Origin: Chlamydiales bacterium
GTDB taxonomy: Bacteria; Chlamydiota; Chlamydiia; Chlamydiales; Criblamydiaceae
Reading direction: 5' to 3'
DNA length: 64,000 nt
Assembly: GCA_024233575.1 (NCBI GenBank)
Contig: JACKPN010000004.1
Location: 146,194-210,193, forward strand
Shown: positions 1 through 8,119 of the stretch, one piece after another
Layout of the letters: the number at the start of each line of letters is the position of its first letter
How positions within the stretch are numbered: the stretch's first letter is position 1
Translations under genes and position numbers: made by a program
Notes under the pieces: generated by a model
The model's database searches: none
What the model was told of the DNA's origin: nothing
The model's input: only the letters and a program-made list of their open reading frames with translations

Positions 1-248
1 AAGGGGTTGCATCTAGCAATGAGCTGCTTATGGAGTTGAAAAAGCATGTACGGCAAGAGATTGGTCCAATCGCAATTCCTGATGAAATTCATTTTACCGA
101 AGGGCTTCCGAAGACACGATCTGGAAAAATCATGCGTCGCATCTTACGTAAAATAGCTGAAAACGATATAGAGAGTATTGGGGACATCAGCACTTTAGCA
201 GACCCCTCGGTATTGGATAAGATTATTGCCAACGGAAAGGCGCGATGA
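1..248 (+). CDS. acs: Acetyl-CoA synthetase, C-terminal end (5' truncated by window)
   Basis: The reading frame is already open at position 3 and ends with TGA at 246-248, so only the last roughly 80 residues are visible. They contain IGPIAIPDEIHFTEGLPKTR followed by SGKIMRRILRKIA, the hallmark C-terminal domain of AMP-forming acetyl-CoA synthetase, which makes acetyl-CoA from acetate, ATP and CoA. The lysine in SGKIMRR is the catalytic lysine that is reversibly acetylated in the family. The ATG at 30 is internal and not a start. The stop overlaps the ATG of the following hydrolase (ATGA), so the two are translationally coupled. Assignment to acs is firm; the N-terminal part cannot be judged. 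Confidence 0.93.
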   Translation, partial: GVASSNELLMELKKHVRQEIGPIAIPDEIHFTEGLPKTRSGKIMRRILRKIAENDIESIGDISTLADPSVLDKIIANGKAR

Positions 249-1462
249 AGATTTTTTTTAACCAACCAGCGTTCGATAGCCAGTTGCTCAGAGCTCTCTC
301 TTACACGGTCAATGGCGCAGCGGATATCGGCGAATGCCTATCCACAGCTACACGGATCACCAATAATGGCTTCGATGAGTGGCATCAGGAGTGGTGCAGA
401 ACTGCGGAAAGGCTTGCCAAAGTAGGCAAAGCTGCGGAAGCACACGGTCATCATGTGAGCGCTCATGAAGCATTTCTTCGAGCTTCCAACTATTACCGAG
501 CTGCCCTCTTTTTTCTCTATGGAGACCCAGTTGACCCGCTTCTTGTTGAGGGATATGAAAAGCATGTGAATCTTTTCGCAAAAGCAATGAAGCTGTCTGA
601 TGTGAGCGTCGAAGAGGTGTCGATTCCTTTTGAAGGTGGATCGATCCGAGGAAACTTCTATGCGTGTTCTAATGATGTGCGACCGGTGATCATCGCCAAT
701 GGTGGTTATGACAGTACCCACCAAGAGATGTATTATGCAATCGTGCCTGCGGCATTGAGGCGAGGCTATCATGTGATCGCTTTTGATGGCCCGGGGCAAG
801 GAGAAATGTTGATTAAACAACGAGTTCCTATGCGCCATAACTGGGAAACTGTCATTACCCCGATCGTCGACTATCTTGGTACGCGGAATGATGTCGACCA
901 TAAAAAGATCGCCCTCCTAGGGCAAAGCTGGGGCGGCATGCTAGCGCCGCGAGCGGCGGCTTTCGAAAGGCGCATTGCAGCTTTGATCGCTAATCCGGGA
1001 CAGTTTGATGCTTTGGAAAATCTGAACCGTGCTTTTAAGGGGGAAGATAGCAAGTCCGACGTCCCGAATGTTGATGCTTTCATCCAAGCGGCGATGAGCG
1101 ATAAGTTTGTGGGAGCAAAATTCAGGTCGAAGATGTTTATCCATGGCATTCAGTCCCCTACCGAGCTTGTCAGCGAGTGGGCGAAATATACTTTAGCGGG
1201 CATTGCCGAGAAAATTGAATGTCCGACTCTTATCTGCGATGCTGAAAATGAAAGCTTAAGCGCTGGTCAAGCTGAAAAACTTTTTGATGTGTTGAATTGT
1301 CCTAAAGAATACCTGCTCTTCACAAATTACGAAGGTGCCGGCGAGCATTGCGCCGGAGGAGCGGTGTCTTTGTTTTCGCAACGGGCATTCGACTGGCTAG
1401 ACCATATCTTTGCTTATGAACCGTTACAGCAAGCGGCAATTCCCTTGGGTTATTCTTCATGA
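245..1462 (+). CDS. Alpha/beta hydrolase (FrsA/DUF1100-like)
   Basis: This 405-aa protein has an alpha/beta-hydrolase fold. A helical N-terminal cap spans roughly residues 1-120. The core starts near residue 145 (PVIIANGGYDS, probable oxyanion-hole strand), followed by FDGPGQGE and the nucleophile elbow GQSWGG with Ser228. A late acidic residue (LICDAENE) and a His in GAGEHCAGG near residue 370 complete a plausible Ser-Asp-His triad. The large cap and the DGPGQG motif resemble FrsA-type and 2,6-dihydroxypseudooxynicotine-hydrolase-type enzymes; the substrate cannot be told. The start ATG overlaps the acs stop and the stop overlaps the NUDIX start, so the three genes form one operon. No signal peptide is seen, so it is probably cytoplasmic. 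Confidence 0.85.
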   Translation: MKIFFNQPAFDSQLLRALSYTVNGAADIGECLSTATRITNNGFDEWHQEWCRTAERLAKVGKAAEAHGHHVSAHEAFLRASNYYRAALFFLYGDPVDPLLVEGYEKHVNLFAKAMKLSDVSVEEVSIPFEGGSIRGNFYACSNDVRPVIIANGGYDSTHQEMYYAIVPAALRRGYHVIAFDGPGQGEMLIKQRVPMRHNWETVITPIVDYLGTRNDVDHKKIALLGQSWGGMLAPRAAAFERRIAALIANPGQFDALENLNRAFKGEDSKSDVPNVDAFIQAAMSDKFVGAKFRSKMFIHGIQSPTELVSEWAKYTLAGIAEKIECPTLICDAENESLSAGQAEKLFDVLNCPKEYLLFTNYEGAGEHCAGGAVSLFSQRAFDWLDHIFAYEPLQQAAIPLGYSS

Positions 1463-1956
1463 TCGACTCGAAGGAAGTATTTCAAGGTGTCCGCTTCAAC
1501 GTTCGTTCTGATCTGTCCACTGGTAGAAAGCGCGAGTTCATCGAACATATAGGGGCGGCGGTTATCCTTCCCCTTCTTGATGAGAATACTGTTGTGATGA
1601 TCCGGTGCTATCGCTTTTCTGTTGATGAGGTCTTATGGGAGCTTCCAGCGGGAACGCTGGAGAAGGGGGAAGAACCGATAGCTACGGCACGCCGTGAGCT
1701 TATCGAAGAGACTGGATACGAAGCTAGCCTGATGGTTCCTCTTGGTCAATTCTTCTCGACTCCCGGATATTGTAACGAGAGAATATGGGCTTTTGTTGCT
1801 AGCAATCTGAAGCATGTAGGACAAAACCTTGATGAAGGTGAAGAGATTACTGTGGAGACTGTGTCGTGGAAACGTATTCATGAGATGATCCGTTCAAACC
1901 TGATCAAGGATGCAAAAACTTTGGCGGCTTTTTCTTTATATCAGGAACGTCCATAG
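1459..1956 (+). CDS. NUDIX hydrolase (ADP-ribose pyrophosphatase-like)
   Basis: This 165-aa protein has a perfect NUDIX box (G-x5-E-x7-REUxEExGU) at residues 65-87, beginning GTLEKGEE and ending RRELIEETGY. The preceding LWELPAG is typical of ADP-ribose/ADP-sugar pyrophosphatases, which cleave the nucleoside diphosphate using Mg2+. The size and the one-domain layout fit that subfamily. The start overlaps the hydrolase stop (ATGA). The 3' end overlaps by 16 bp with the convergent PEBP gene on the minus strand, and no terminator is visible between them. The exact substrate is inferred from the family only. Confidence 0.88.
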   Translation: MIDSKEVFQGVRFNVRSDLSTGRKREFIEHIGAAVILPLLDENTVVMIRCYRFSVDEVLWELPAGTLEKGEEPIATARRELIEETGYEASLMVPLGQFFSTPGYCNERIWAFVASNLKHVGQNLDEGEEITVETVSWKRIHEMIRSNLIKDAKTLAAFSLYQERP

Positions 1957-2378
1957 GTGCCGACGAGTTCGGCCTTTGCCATGATATGACTCTCCATCGC
2001 TTTCTCAAGCTCTTCCTTAGAACTTCCTGGTGGTAGTTCTATGAAGGTGTCAAGAGCGTAAAGCTTGAAAAAATAGCGGTGATCTGATCCTTTAGGTGGA
2101 CATGGTCCCTTGTAAGTTAGTTTGTTAAATCCGTTTATTCCCATCGTGCCTACTGAACGATCTTCAGTAAGTCCGATGGTCTCCGAAGGGATATTCCATA
2201 CGACCCAGTGATCGAATGTACCGGCGGGTGCGTCGGGATCATCAACAACGATAGCGAGCGTTTTGCATCCTAGCGGCACATCATGAAAACTTAACGGCGG
2301 TGAAATATCTGCACCATCGCAGGTGTACTTGTCGGGTATTCTCTCGTGGTCGCCAAATACCGGGCTTTCAATTTTCAT
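1941..2378 (-). CDS. PEBP family protein (YbhB/YbcL-like)
   Basis: This 145-aa protein belongs to the phosphatidylethanolamine-binding/Raf kinase inhibitor-like family. It has the anion-pocket motifs DDPDAP (residues 46-51) with HW shortly after, and GPCPPKGSDHRY near residue 90-100. Length and motif order match bacterial YbhB/YbcL proteins, whose cellular role is poorly defined. No signal peptide is seen, so it is probably cytoplasmic. It lies 16 nt behind the 131-aa gene with its own ribosome binding site (AAGGA, 6 nt before the ATG), so the two are likely one minus-strand operon. Its 3' end overlaps the NUDIX gene. Confidence 0.9.
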   Translation of the reverse strand: MKIESPVFGDHERIPDKYTCDGADISPPLSFHDVPLGCKTLAIVVDDPDAPAGTFDHWVVWNIPSETIGLTEDRSVGTMGINGFNKLTYKGPCPPKGSDHRYFFKLYALDTFIELPPGSSKEELEKAMESHIMAKAELVGTYGRS

Positions 2379-2394
2379 ACATGTTCCTTACAAC

Positions 2395-2790
2395 TTAGAG
2401 TCCGCCGCCTTCACTTTTTGTTACTTCGATCTTCTTTAGCGTATCATCACGAGCCAAAGCTGCAAGATCCTCATGAAAATCAGTCACACGTTTCCAAAAG
2501 CCCTGATCAACTACTTGAGACACGAGTTCTTGCTGCGTCTTACCTTTCCTGAATTGCTCAATGGCTTCTTTGATGCGGTTCACTTTTTCTGGCAACACAT
2601 CGTTTGTTGCTGCAAAATCAATGGCATCGGTTAATTCAGGCTTTTCTATGGTATTTATTAGAGTAGATACACCTTCAGCGATCGTACTTTCATCTTTCGT
2701 TCCTTCATAGGAATTCTGAAATTGCTCGATAAATTCTGCGGCATCTCGAAGAGTTTGAATGTAGCTCGAGCTCTCGAATCCGTTAGACAT
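2395..2790 (-). CDS. Small hypothetical protein, 131 aa
   Basis: I do not recognise this protein. It is soluble, rich in Glu, Lys, Thr and Ile, predicted mostly helical, and lacks a signal peptide or membrane segment. The start at 2790 is supported by a strong ribosome binding site (AAGGAGGG, 4 nt before the ATG). It is followed after 16 nt by the PEBP gene on the same strand, so it is probably the first gene of a two-gene operon. A TTGACA-type promoter candidate lies upstream at 2817-2845. No catalytic motif is apparent. Confidence 0.75.
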   Translation of the reverse strand: MSNGFESSSYIQTLRDAAEFIEQFQNSYEGTKDESTIAEGVSTLINTIEKPELTDAIDFAATNDVLPEKVNRIKEAIEQFRKGKTQQELVSQVVDQGFWKRVTDFHEDLAALARDDTLKKIEVTKSEGGGL

Positions 2791-2816
2791 GGTTCCCTCC
2801 TTGTCTCACTAATTTT

Positions 2817-2845
2817 AAATTAAATTATTGTCTTCTATGTGTCAA
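2817..2845 (-). promoter_or_regulatory. Candidate promoter for the 131-aa/PEBP operon
   Basis: On the minus strand a perfect TTGACA (2845-2840) is followed after 17 bp by TAATTT (2822-2817), a weak -10 match. It lies 27 bp upstream of the start codon at 2790. The -35 box is convincing and the -10 is only 3 of 6. Confidence 0.4.
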
Positions 2846-2941
2846 ATCGCATTTGGGTAAATCTTCTAGTAAAATATCGACAGAAAAGATTTGAACAGGC
2901 ATAATCAATCTAAAATAATTAATATTCAGCGTCTTAAGGTT

Positions 2942-3706
2942 ATGGCTCAAAAAAAGCACAAAACTTCATGGGAAAGTGTCGGATCTTGGTATGATCAGTG
3001 TGTAGGGAAGGATGGACAGCATTATCATCAAAAGATCATTATTCCTGGCGTCCTCGAACGCCTTCGTCTTGATGGCGACTCGTCATTGCTCGATTTGGCT
3101 TGCGGCCAAGGCATTCTCGGTCGCTCTGTCTCGGAAAAAATCACCTATTGCGGCGTTGATGTCTCCCCTTCTTTGATCCAATCTGCTAAAAAGCTGGATT
3201 CAAGCAAAAGCCACACCTACTATGTCGGTGACATCACTAAGCGCTTACCTGCGGAGAAAACTGACTTTTCCCATGCAGCAATCATTCTTGCTTTGCAAAA
3301 TATTGAAGATGGCTCCCTGGCAATTGCGGAAGCAGGAAGGCATCTTAAAAAAGGCGGAAGGTTTGTCATTGTGATGAACCATCCTTGCTATCGCATCCCG
3401 CGACAAAGCTCATGGGGTGTCGATGATGATAAAAAGCTTCAGTACCGGCGTGTCGACCGTTATATGTCGCCAATGGCTATTCCTATAACTGCGAACCCTG
3501 GCAAGGGAAGCAAGTCTGATAAAACATGGTCCTACCACCATCCTATTGGCACTTACTTTTCCTGGTTGCAGGAAGGTGGTTTTGTCGTGGAAGCTCTTGA
3601 CGAGTGGTGCTCCGACAAAGTGAGTCGTGGCGGCGTTGCAAAGATGGAAAACCGGAGCAGAAAGGAGTTTCCTTTATTCCTTTGCATTACGGCAATTCGC
3701 CTCTAA
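2942..3706 (+). CDS. Class I SAM-dependent methyltransferase
   Basis: This 254-aa protein starts MAQKKHKTSW. Methyltransferase motif I is LLDLACGQGILG (DLACGQG at residues 51-57), followed by an acidic residue in CGVDVSPSLI and by post-motif region AAIILALQNIEDGSLAIAEA. The N-terminal SWYDQCVGKDG resembles small-molecule methyltransferases of the UbiE/type-11 group; the substrate is unknown. The frame is open upstream to a TTG at 2891, but the first ATG with any Shine-Dalgarno-like sequence (AAGG at 2936-2939, rather close) is at 2942, and family homology begins after it. It stands alone between a divergent operon and a spaced downstream gene. Confidence 0.82.
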   Translation: MAQKKHKTSWESVGSWYDQCVGKDGQHYHQKIIIPGVLERLRLDGDSSLLDLACGQGILGRSVSEKITYCGVDVSPSLIQSAKKLDSSKSHTYYVGDITKRLPAEKTDFSHAAIILALQNIEDGSLAIAEAGRHLKKGGRFVIVMNHPCYRIPRQSSWGVDDDKKLQYRRVDRYMSPMAIPITANPGKGSKSDKTWSYHHPIGTYFSWLQEGGFVVEALDEWCSDKVSRGGVAKMENRSRKEFPLFLCITAIRL

Positions 3707-3715
3707 ACTATTGTA

Positions 3716-3744
3716 TTGACTAATTTTCTTGTTACTTCTACATT
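3716..3744 (+). promoter_or_regulatory. Candidate sigma-70-type promoter for the 151-aa gene
   Basis: TTGACT (3716-3721) and TACATT (3739-3744) are separated by exactly 17 bp. A transcript would start near 3751, leaving a leader of about 55 nt before the ATG at 3807. Both hexamers match four or five of six consensus bases. Confidence 0.45.
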
Positions 3745-3806
3745 TCCATAACGTGTTTCAAAACACATAAGAATACGATACCGAGAACACAATAGGAGAA
3801 TGAATT

Positions 3807-4262
3807 ATGACCTGCTTAGGATTATCAAGAAATGTACAGGGCAATGTAAGTATAGAAAAACATGACTACCAATTAGGAACTCAATTTGAAAGATTCCTTA
3901 GTAAGCCTCTTCATCCTATAGATTCAGAGAATGCTAACTTGGGGGAGTGTGGCTCAATTAAAGGTCGTGGAGCGTGCGCGGTTCGTGCCTTCACATGCGG
4001 ATTTGAAGAACTCGGCAATGCTTTCAAAAACGTTTTGTTCGTTGCTGAAAAATTCTTTGAAACTTTGAGAAAAACCTTTGAGTGTTTAACAGGACAGGGT
4101 GAAGATTGGAATCATTGCATCACTCCAATCAAAGCTACTGCCAGCGCCGTAGGAGCTCTTTTGGTACGTCCATTTGCTCTTGTGACTGACGAACTAAAAT
4201 ATCTAACTGGTGCTGTCATCATTCCTAAAGCAGCTATCAAAATTCCTAAAGCAACTACCTAA
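3807..4262 (+). CDS. Hypothetical protein with hydrophobic C-terminal half, 151 aa
   Basis: I do not recognise this protein. A good ribosome binding site (TAGGAGA, 6-7 nt before the ATG) fixes the start. The N-terminal third is polar; from residue 50 onwards it has several Cys (LGECGSIKGRGACAVRAFTC) and then amphipathic/hydrophobic helices (ASAVGALLVRPFALVTDELK, GAVIIPKAAIKIP). It ends in a basic, Pro-containing tail. The following gene has a similar order of features: a Gly/Cys-rich stretch, a hydrophobic segment ending in a [RN]PF motif, and an exposed basic or glycine-rich end. They may be distant paralogues. A membrane-associated or effector role is conceivable but unsupported. Confidence 0.7.
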   Translation: MTCLGLSRNVQGNVSIEKHDYQLGTQFERFLSKPLHPIDSENANLGECGSIKGRGACAVRAFTCGFEELGNAFKNVLFVAEKFFETLRKTFECLTGQGEDWNHCITPIKATASAVGALLVRPFALVTDELKYLTGAVIIPKAAIKIPKATT

Positions 4263-4283
4263 CACTAAAGATCCATTTTCTCC

Positions 4284-4305
4284 GAGGCGCCTGTTATGGC
4301 GCCTC
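4284..4305 (+). terminator. Hairpin between the two small hydrophobic genes
   Basis: A perfect 8-bp inverted repeat, GAGGCGCC and GGCGCCTC, flanks the 6-nt loop TGTTAT. It lies 21 bp behind the stop codon of the 151-aa gene. The T tract after the stem is weak (TGTCTAT), so this is either a weak terminator or an mRNA-stabilising hairpin that allows read-through. Confidence 0.5.
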
Positions 4306-4345
4306 TGTCTATAAGCAATTTTATTACATTATGGAGCAAACAATA

Positions 4346-4846
4346 ATGAGAGTTGCAAAAGATTGGTATCCTCAGAGTGTAGATGATGAAAGGAAACTTG
4401 ATCGACTCAATCCATTCGTCATGGTTCAGAGGGTTTTTCATCGTCCTCTCGTCGCGAATGAGCAGATTGGTCAATGCGAGGGACGGAAGATATGCGTCAT
4501 AGGCATCATTAATGAAATTCAAAATGTTTTTCTAGCGACAGTCGCTTCAATTACCGTTTTGGTAGTCAATCCTTTTAAATTACTAGGTAGTTTATTTGCA
4601 TTGGTTTTGCGTGGTTCTTTCGATAGTAACTATTCAAGACTGAATCAACCTTACGGCTTTAGAGATCTAGGTAAGTCAATAAAAAATGCTTTTTTGGGTA
4701 CGATCGGAATGGTCTTGAACGTACCAATAAACGTCGTTTCGGGAGCCGTTGCGGTTACGAAATTTGCTTTAGGAGTCATTATTCACCCAGGCCTTGCAAT
4801 CAATGGTATGAACGGCAACGACGATGATGAGTATGACAACTTATAA
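4346..4846 (+). CDS. Hypothetical hydrophobic protein, 166 aa
   Basis: I do not recognise this protein. The start at 4346 is preferred over the in-frame ATG at 4331 because GGAG (4333-4336) sits 9 nt before it, whereas nothing comparable precedes 4331. It has a polar N-terminus, then a hydrophobic segment (VFLATVASITVLVVNPF, continuing KLLGSLFALVL) and a second one (FLGTIGMVLNVPINVVSGAV, then TKFALGVII). The C-terminus is Gly/Asn/Asp rich. The layout parallels the preceding 151-aa protein. It may associate with a membrane; no enzymatic motif is seen. Confidence 0.7.
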   Translation: MRVAKDWYPQSVDDERKLDRLNPFVMVQRVFHRPLVANEQIGQCEGRKICVIGIINEIQNVFLATVASITVLVVNPFKLLGSLFALVLRGSFDSNYSRLNQPYGFRDLGKSIKNAFLGTIGMVLNVPINVVSGAVAVTKFALGVIIHPGLAINGMNGNDDDEYDNL

Positions 4847-4888
4847 GCTTTCATATTTTCCTTTTCTATTTTTTTGTTTATACCTATG

Positions 4889-4914
4889 ATGCCCTGAGAC
4901 TGTTATGAGGGCAT
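4889..4914 (+). promoter_or_regulatory. Inverted repeat covering the hutH ribosome binding site
   Basis: ATGCCCT (4889-4895) and AGGGCAT (4908-4914) form a 7-bp stem with a 12-nt loop. The right arm includes the GAGGG Shine-Dalgarno (4907-4911) of hutH. In the mRNA the hairpin would hide the binding site, so it could modulate hutH translation; alternatively it is a DNA operator. No regulator gene is seen nearby. Confidence 0.35.
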
Positions 4915-4918
4915 GATT

Positions 4919-6409
4919 ATGACGACTCTTTGCTGTATTGAGATCAACGGAAAAGATCTTTCGTTAGAAAAAGCTGCATCGATTGCTTACGGCGCAGGTA
5001 TTGAGCTTGGTAACGATGTAGAATTAAAGCTGGAGCGTGCGCATTCTTATGTTGTTTCCGTAGCTCGCCAAGCTAAGGCGGTCTACGGAATCAATACGGG
5101 ATTCGGTTATTTCGCTAACAAAAAAATCAGCAAAGATAAGCTGCTTCATCTGCAAGAAAACATTCTCAAAAGCCATGCAGCAGGCTGGGGCGATCCATTG
5201 CCTATACCGGAAACGCGGTTAGCGGTGGCGCTGCGCTTAAATGTTCTTGTCAAGGGGCATACCGGGGTGCGCATTGAGATATGCAACCTCTTGAAAGAAT
5301 TGATCAACCGCGAAATCTACCCTTTGATTCCTGAGTATGGCTCCGTTGGCGCAAGTGGAGACTTGGCGCCATTGGCGCATCTTGCGCTTCCCTTAATCGG
5401 ACATGGCAGGGTCCTTTACAAGGGAAAGGTGATTCCTTCAAAAGAGGCGCTTGCTCAGGCTGGGTTGGAGCCGATCATTTTGGCTGAAAAGGAAGGGTTG
5501 GGGTTGATCAATGGAACGCAAATCATGTTGTCCGTTGGCGGATTGGCACTCTGGAAGGCATTGGAACTGCTTGAATATGCGGAAAAGATCACAGCTTTGA
5601 CTTATGAAGCTATGGTTGGCTCACCGAATGCTTTACACCCTTATATTCACGAGCTGCGGAACCAAAAAGGCCAGCAAATTTCTGCAGAACGCATTCTAAA
5701 CCAACTTGAAGGATCATATCTCTTTGATTTGACAACGGAGCGCAATAAGGTGCAAGACTCTTACTCTATCCGTTGCGCTCCTCAGGTTCATGGTCCGAGC
5801 AGAGAGGCTTTAGATTATGCAAAAGGGGTCATCGAAAGAGAGCTTAACGCTGTAACGGACAATCCTCTGGTGTTTCCTGATGAGGAGTTGATATTAAGCG
5901 GGGGCAATTTTCACGGGCAGCCTCTTGCAATGGCGTATGACTTTGCCGCGATGGCTGTTGCTGAATTAGGAAATATTTCTGAACGGCGACTTGAGCTGCT
6001 GCTCAACCCTCACCTGAGCGGGCTGCCGGCTTTCCTTGCTCCTGATGAGGGAGTGGATTCGGGATATATGGCGGCACAGTATCTTAGCGCTTCTTTGGTA
6101 AATGAAAACAAAATTCTTGCAAATCCGGCATGTACCGATTCGATTCCGGGTAATGTGGGTGTTGAAGATCATGTGTCCATGGGGATGACGTCAGCTCGAA
6201 AGTTGAAAAAAATCATTGAAAACACCTATACCATATTAGCAGCAGAAATGGTTGCCGCCGCACAAGCAATCGACATGCGAGGGATCACTAAGCTTGGGCT
6301 AGGTACGGGAACGTTATATAGAAAATTGCGCTCCGTTGTGCCGCAGCTTACAGAGGACAGGATCATCTCTGACGACATAGCCAAGGCGCGCGAAATCCTA
6401 CACCCATAA
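4919..6409 (+). CDS. hutH: Histidine ammonia-lyase
   Basis: This 496-aa enzyme converts L-histidine to urocanate and ammonia, the first step of histidine degradation. The MIO prosthetic group forms from Ala145-Ser146-Gly147 in GSVGASGDLAPLAHLALPLI. Other family signatures are YGINTGFGYFA (Tyr56), NGTQIM, and the QDSYSIRCAPQVHG segment. Length is as usual for HutH (about 500 aa). The start at 4919 is chosen because GAGGG lies 7 nt before it; an earlier ATG at 4913 is only 1 nt from the ribosome binding site. It leads the hut cluster, 9 nt before hutU. All active-site motifs look intact. Confidence 0.97.
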   Translation: MTTLCCIEINGKDLSLEKAASIAYGAGIELGNDVELKLERAHSYVVSVARQAKAVYGINTGFGYFANKKISKDKLLHLQENILKSHAAGWGDPLPIPETRLAVALRLNVLVKGHTGVRIEICNLLKELINREIYPLIPEYGSVGASGDLAPLAHLALPLIGHGRVLYKGKVIPSKEALAQAGLEPIILAEKEGLGLINGTQIMLSVGGLALWKALELLEYAEKITALTYEAMVGSPNALHPYIHELRNQKGQQISAERILNQLEGSYLFDLTTERNKVQDSYSIRCAPQVHGPSREALDYAKGVIERELNAVTDNPLVFPDEELILSGGNFHGQPLAMAYDFAAMAVAELGNISERRLELLLNPHLSGLPAFLAPDEGVDSGYMAAQYLSASLVNENKILANPACTDSIPGNVGVEDHVSMGMTSARKLKKIIENTYTILAAEMVAAAQAIDMRGITKLGLGTGTLYRKLRSVVPQLTEDRIISDDIAKAREILHP

Positions 6410-6418
6410 GGATCGGAA

Positions 6419-8119
6419 ATGACGAAAACGGCAGATCACACAGAAATAGATGCTTTCCTTGAGACTTATGCAAAACATCCTCACTACCGTGCTCCACGGG
6501 GTGGTAAGCTGAATGCGCGTTCGTGGCAGACGGAAGCGCCGCTACGGATGCTGCTAAATAACCTAGACTCCGAAGTTGCCGAAGATCCGGAAAACCTGAT
6601 CGTCTATGGGGGCACGGGTCAAGCTGCACGCAATGTGGAGTCAGTCCGCGAGATCATTAAAATACTGCTGACGATGGACGACAATACTAGTTTGCTGGTG
6701 CAATCGGGAAAACCGGTAGCGGTCTTGCCAACGCACCCGGAAGCGCCTCGTGTACTGATCGCAAACAGCAACCTGGTGCCTCACTGGGCAACGTGGGAGG
6801 TGTTCAATGAGTTGAAAGATCGTGGCCTGACTATGTTCGGTCAGATGACGGCGGGCAGCTGGATCTACATTGCTTCACAAGGTATTTTACAGGGAACGTA
6901 CGAGACGTTCGCTGCTGCGGCGCGAAAGCACTATGATGGTACGCTCAAGGGAAAACTGATTGTCACTGGCGGTTTAGGCGGCATGGGAGGTGCACAACCT
7001 CTGGCAGTAACGATGAATGGGGGCGTGGTATTAGGTGTTGATATCGACCCTAAACGGATTGAAAAACGGCTGGAAACGCGCTATATCGACAGGATGACGT
7101 CAAATTATGAAGAAGCGATCGACTGGATAAAGCATGCGCTGAAAAAAAAGGATGCGTTATCAGTCGGACTAGTCGGCGATATCGGAACGACGTTGAAGAA
7201 ACTTATCAAGGATGGGATCACTCCTGATATGGCGACGGATCAAACTTCTGCTCATGATCCGCTGAATGGCTATATTCCTAGCGGGATGACTTTGGAAGCC
7301 GCGGAAGCTTTACGAAAGTCCGACCCGAAGACCTACATCAACCGTTCTTTGGCAAGCATGGCAGAGCATGTCCATGCCCTGCTCCAAATGCAAAAACATG
7401 GAACGATTGTTTTTGATTATGGCAATAACTTACGTGAATTTGCAAAGCAAGGAGGTGAAGAGCGCGCATTCGATATCCCGGGGTTCGTCCCGGAATATAT
7501 CCGTCCCCTCTTTTGCGAGGGAAAAGGACCGTTCCGCTGGGTTGCTCTTTCCGGCGATCCTGAGGATATAAGAAAAACAGATGAGGCGTTGATTAAAGCT
7601 TTTCCGGAAAACAAACACTTGATTCGTTGGCTTCAAGCTGCTGAAAAATGCGTGGAATTTCAGGGGTTGCCAGCGCGAATATGCTGGTTAGGCCTTGGGG
7701 AGCGTGCTAAGGCGGGGCTGATTTTTAACGATCTTGTAAGAAAACGGATTGTTAAAGCTCCGATCGTTATCGGACGCGACCACCTAGACACGGGTTCGGT
7801 CGCCTCACCTTTCCGCGAAACGGAGGCGATGTTAGATGGTTCCGACGCGATTTCCGATTGGCCTCTTTTAAACCTTCTTACCAACTGCAGCAGTGGTGCG
7901 ACTTGGGTGTCTTTTCATCATGGCGGCGGTGTAGGGATAGGCTATTCGCAACATGCGGGAATGGTGATTGTAGCAGACGGTACCGACCGCGCCGAGCGTT
8001 GCCTAACACGGGTATTGTTCAATGATCCTGCAACGGGTGTTGTCAGACATGCAGATGCGGGGTACCAGGATGCGAAGGAGTGTGCAAAAAGATTTGGATT
8101 AACTGATGGTGTTAGATAA
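6419..8119 (+). CDS. hutU: Urocanate hydratase
   Basis: This 566-aa cytoplasmic enzyme converts urocanate to 4-imidazolone-5-propanoate using tightly bound NAD+. Family signatures are YGGTGQAARN (residues 63-72), the dinucleotide-binding VTGGLGGMGGAQ (about residue 182-193), DQTSAHDPLNGYIPSGM and the C-terminal DHLDTGSVASPFRET and FHHGGGVGIGYSQHAG. Length is normal (about 555-570 aa). The ATG has AAGGA 6 nt upstream and follows hutH by 9 nt. The 3' end overlaps the hutI start by 14 bp. It appears fully functional. Confidence 0.97.
   Translation: MTKTADHTEIDAFLETYAKHPHYRAPRGGKLNARSWQTEAPLRMLLNNLDSEVAEDPENLIVYGGTGQAARNVESVREIIKILLTMDDNTSLLVQSGKPVAVLPTHPEAPRVLIANSNLVPHWATWEVFNELKDRGLTMFGQMTAGSWIYIASQGILQGTYETFAAAARKHYDGTLKGKLIVTGGLGGMGGAQPLAVTMNGGVVLGVDIDPKRIEKRLETRYIDRMTSNYEEAIDWIKHALKKKDALSVGLVGDIGTTLKKLIKDGITPDMATDQTSAHDPLNGYIPSGMTLEAAEALRKSDPKTYINRSLASMAEHVHALLQMQKHGTIVFDYGNNLREFAKQGGEERAFDIPGFVPEYIRPLFCEGKGPFRWVALSGDPEDIRKTDEALIKAFPENKHLIRWLQAAEKCVEFQGLPARICWLGLGERAKAGLIFNDLVRKRIVKAPIVIGRDHLDTGSVASPFRETEAMLDGSDAISDWPLLNLLTNCSSGATWVSFHHGGGVGIGYSQHAGMVIVADGTDRAERCLTRVLFNDPATGVVRHADAGYQDAKECAKRFGLTDGVR

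Noticed and set aside
338..901. 187-codon open frame antisense to the alpha/beta hydrolase
   Set aside because: Lies wholly within a well-supported gene and shows no family motif.
2891..2942. Upstream TTG start extending the first methyltransferase by 17 residues
   Set aside because: No binding site and no homology-like sequence in the extension.
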